From NCBI GenBank assembly GCA_020851855.1, contig JADZBY010000334.1, forward strand, positions 1-7,429: a stretch of DNA of 7,429 bases. Direction: 5' to 3'. The translations under genes and the position numbers were made by a program. Origin of the DNA: Anaerolineae bacterium. GTDB lineage: Bacteria; Chloroflexota; Anaerolineae; Aggregatilineales; UBA2796. Shown piece after piece: positions 5,410-7,429 of this stretch. The notes beneath the pieces were generated by a model. That model had not been told where the DNA came from. It was given only the letters and a program-made list of their open reading frames with translations, and did no database searches. Each line of letters begins with the position of its first letter. Positions within the stretch are counted from its first letter, which is position 1.

Positions 5410-5727
5410 TCACGGCCCGTTGCCACACGCCGTGCAGCGCCATTCGCCGGTGATATAGCTGGTCTGGCACACGAGCTTGTAGCCGGTCGTGGTGTATGTC
5501 CGTTCCCAGATCGGGCGCGTGGTGAGCGGGACCGAAGCGGGCGGCACGCTGAAGGTGATGCCGCAGTCGCGGTGCAGGGCGTTTTCGATGGACGCGGCCT
5601 GATCACGCTGCCAACCGGGCACGTAGACGTTGATGAACAGGTAGATCGCCAGCCAGACCAGCCAGGCCAGGCCAATCAGGATGACCAGGAAGGGCCATAC
5701 GCCGCGTGGTTTGCTCTGCTCGTCCAC
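5410..5727 (-). CDS. Small single-span membrane protein downstream of mutS
   Basis: A 105-residue protein of no family I recognise. Residues 1-9 are short and polar with a net positive end (KPR). Residues about 10-36 form one hydrophobic segment rich in W, L, I and V, probably an uncleaved signal anchor. The remaining 70 residues are likely outside the membrane and contain four cysteines (55, 87, 98, 101), the last two as CTAC, which suggests disulfides or a metal site. The start is GTG, one nucleotide after the mutS stop, with GGAG 11 nt upstream inside mutS. The near-overlap indicates co-transcription and probably coupled translation with mutS, though a functional link to repair is not implied. 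Coding status is supported by the membrane pattern and tight spacing. Confidence 0.78.
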   Translation of the reverse strand: MDEQSKPRGVWPFLVILIGLAWLVWLAIYLFINVYVPGWQRDQAASIENALHRDCGITFSVPPASVPLTTRPIWERTYTTTGYKLVCQTSYITGEWRCTACGNGP

Positions 5728-5728
5728 G

Positions 5729-7429
5729 TCATGTACTGCTCCGCGCCAACCGCTGAAGCTCGTACAGCTTGGTCATCGCTTCGAGGGGACTCATCTCTTC
5801 GACGCGCATATCGAGGAGCGCCTGCACTGCCGGATGCGGCCCGGCCTGGAACATGGAAAGCTGCTCACGCGGCACACCTTTGGGCCGGCGCTCCGTCTCG
5901 CCCGGACCCTGCCGCAGGCTGAAATCGCTGCCCTGCGCTTCAAGCTCCTTGAGAATCTCCCTGGCGCGGCCCACGACGGCGCGCGGCATCCCGGCAAGCT
6001 GGGCCACGTGAATGCCGTAGCTCCGGTCTGCGCCGCCCGGCTCCAGGCGGTGCAGGAAGACCACCTGATCGCCCTCTTCGAGCACGGTGACGTTGTAGTT
6101 ACGCACGCGCGGCAGGATTTTCTCCAGCTCGGTCAGCTCGTGGTAGTGGGTGGCGAACAGGGTGCGGCAGTTCAGTCGCGGGTGGTTGTGGATGTACTCG
6201 ATCACGGCCCGCGCGATGGCCAACCCGTCGTAGGTGCTCGTGCCGCGCCCGATCTCGTCCAGGATGAGCAGCGACCGGCTCGTCGCGGCCTGGAGCAACG
6301 CCGCCGTCTCGGTCATCTCGACCATGAACGTCGATTGCCCGGCGTGAATCTCGTCCTGCGCGCCGATGCGGGTGAAGATGCGGTCCACCAGGCCGATAGT
6401 CGCCTCGGACGCCGGGACGTAGCTGCCCACCTGCGCCAGCAGCGTGATGAGCGCCGCCTGCCGGATGGCCGTCGATTTGCCGGACATATTCGGCCCGGTG
6501 ATGACGTGCACACGCTGATCGGCGTCAAAGTGCGTATCGTTGGGCACGTAGCGCTCGCCTTCGAGCAGCGTTTCCACGACAGGATGCCGCCCATCGCGGA
6601 TGATCAGCACGTCGTCCTCGGTGAGCTGCGGGCGGCAGTAGCCCTCGCGCGCGGCGACTTCGGCAAAGCTGGCGAACACGTCCAGATGGGCGATGGCGCG
6701 CGCCGTCTTGAGCAAGGGGTCGGCGCTGGCCGCGATCTGCTCACACGCGGTACGGAACAGGCGCGTCTCGATGTCCAGCATCCGCTCTTCGGCGTTCAGG
6801 ACGAGCGACTCGTACTCTTTGAGTTCGGGCGTGATGTAGCGCTCGGCGTTGGTCAGCGTTTGTTTGCGGATGTAGTCGGACGGCACGCGCTCGGTGTTGG
6901 CGTGGCTGACCTCGATGTAGTAGCCGAAGACCTTGTTGAAGCCGACTTTGAGGGTGCGAATCCCGCTGCGCTCGCGCTCGGTGGCTTCCAGCCCGGCAAT
7001 CCACTCGCGGGCGTGGCGGATGCTGGACGTGATGTCGTCCAGTTCGGCGCTGAAACCCTCGCGGATGATGCCCACGCGCTCCCCGGTCACGGCGGGTGGG
7101 TCGTCGGTGATGGCCCGCGCGATCAGGTCGGCGGCGTCCGGGCAGGAGTCGAGCCGATCATGCAGGCCCGACAGCGCCGGAACGCCCGCCACGGCCTGGC
7201 GCACCGCCGGGACGTTGTTCAGGCTGTCGCGCAGGGCGAGCAAGTCGCGCGGACCGGCGCACTGGCTCACGACGCGGTTCGCCAGCCGCTCCAGGTCGGC
7301 CACATCGCGCAGCGCGTCGCGCACTTCGGCGCGGCGGCGGCCTTCTTCAAAGAGCGCCGTGATGGCGTCCAGCCGCGCATTGAGCCGCCCGATGTCCAAC
7401 AAGGGCTGGTTGAGCCATGTGCGCAGCAA
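5729..7429 (-). CDS. mutS: DNA mismatch repair protein MutS (C-terminal two thirds, cut by window edge)
   Basis: Recognises mismatches and small loops in DNA and starts repair using ATP. The visible 566 residues cover the core/lever and clamp regions and the whole ATPase domain; the mismatch-binding N-terminus lies beyond 7429. Visible landmarks: GFNKVFGYYIEVS (163-175); Walker A GPNMSGKST (312-320); Walker B region SLLILDEIGRGTS (386-398); the TLFATHYHEL segment (423-432); and a helix-turn-helix-like dimerisation region around 460-500. A QLSMFQ motif (523-528) resembles the beta-clamp binding motif found in MutS tails. The C-terminus (SPLEAMTKLYELQ, 547-559) is the usual dimer helix. The ATPase motifs look intact, so the protein is probably functional. 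It is MutS1-like rather than MutS2, since no Smr domain follows. The small membrane protein gene follows after one nucleotide. Confidence 0.98.
   Translation of the reverse strand: MLRTWLNQPLLDIGRLNARLDAITALFEEGRRRAEVRDALRDVADLERLANRVVSQCAGPRDLLALRDSLNNVPAVRQAVAGVPALSGLHDRLDSCPDAADLIARAITDDPPAVTGERVGIIREGFSAELDDITSSIRHAREWIAGLEATERERSGIRTLKVGFNKVFGYYIEVSHANTERVPSDYIRKQTLTNAERYITPELKEYESLVLNAEERMLDIETRLFRTACEQIAASADPLLKTARAIAHLDVFASFAEVAAREGYCRPQLTEDDVLIIRDGRHPVVETLLEGERYVPNDTHFDADQRVHVITGPNMSGKSTAIRQAALITLLAQVGSYVPASEATIGLVDRIFTRIGAQDEIHAGQSTFMVEMTETAALLQAATSRSLLILDEIGRGTSTYDGLAIARAVIEYIHNHPRLNCRTLFATHYHELTELEKILPRVRNYNVTVLEEGDQVVFLHRLEPGGADRSYGIHVAQLAGMPRAVVGRAREILKELEAQGSDFSLRQGPGETERRPKGVPREQLSMFQAGPHPAVQALLDMRVEEMSPLEAMTKLYELQRLARSST

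Noticed and set aside
5380..5922. Plus-strand open frame over the small membrane protein and the mutS end
   Set aside because: It starts in repeat DNA and overlaps two better-supported minus-strand genes.

Overview
The window is GC-rich bacterial chromosome with dense coding. It suggests a Chloroflexota-like organism: the GC bias, a zinc-ribbon plus FHA protein, and GC-rich palindromic intergenic repeats all fit. That assignment rests on gene style only, with no rRNA or other marker to confirm it. No tRNA, rRNA, CRISPR array, transposase or integrase is visible.

Layout from left to right. Positions 1-245 hold no supported gene. They carry a possible minus-strand promoter for a gene beyond the left edge, and a perfect 20-bp palindrome just past the first gene. 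Positions 246-1118 (-) encode a zinc-ribbon/FHA protein. A divergent intergenic region leads to a plus-strand thioredoxin-fold (AhpC/TSA-like) protein at 1295-1765, which has no peroxidatic cysteine. It converges, with a 12-nt gap, on a minus-strand pair: a protein that looks like a truncated HisRS/HisZ-type class II synthetase domain (2641-3612), followed by a Dam-type adenine methyltransferase (1778-2644) whose likely TTG start overlaps the upstream stop codon. Positions 3767-4822 (-) encode an MtnA/eIF2B-family protein in which the catalytic and ligand-binding positions of methylthioribose-1-phosphate isomerase are replaced. It has a good extended -10 promoter.

Positions 4898-5409 are non-coding and full of structured repeats. 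One is a palindromic CCCCTCTCC/GGAGAGGGG element (4901-5026). The other is a 125-bp unit present twice in tandem (5128-5252 and 5255-5379), built from nested inverted repeats whose terminal hairpins differ by compensatory base changes. Right of this, mutS (partial, cut by the window edge) and a small single-span membrane protein form a tightly spaced minus-strand operon that runs toward the repeats.

The recognisable theme is DNA maintenance (MutS, Dam), but the genes do not form an evident single pathway. The points most worth a second look are the two enzyme-fold proteins with altered catalytic residues (MtnA-like, redoxin-like), the synthetase-like partner overlapping dam, and the covarying hairpin repeat. 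I do not see a clear defence system or other fully novel multi-gene system.
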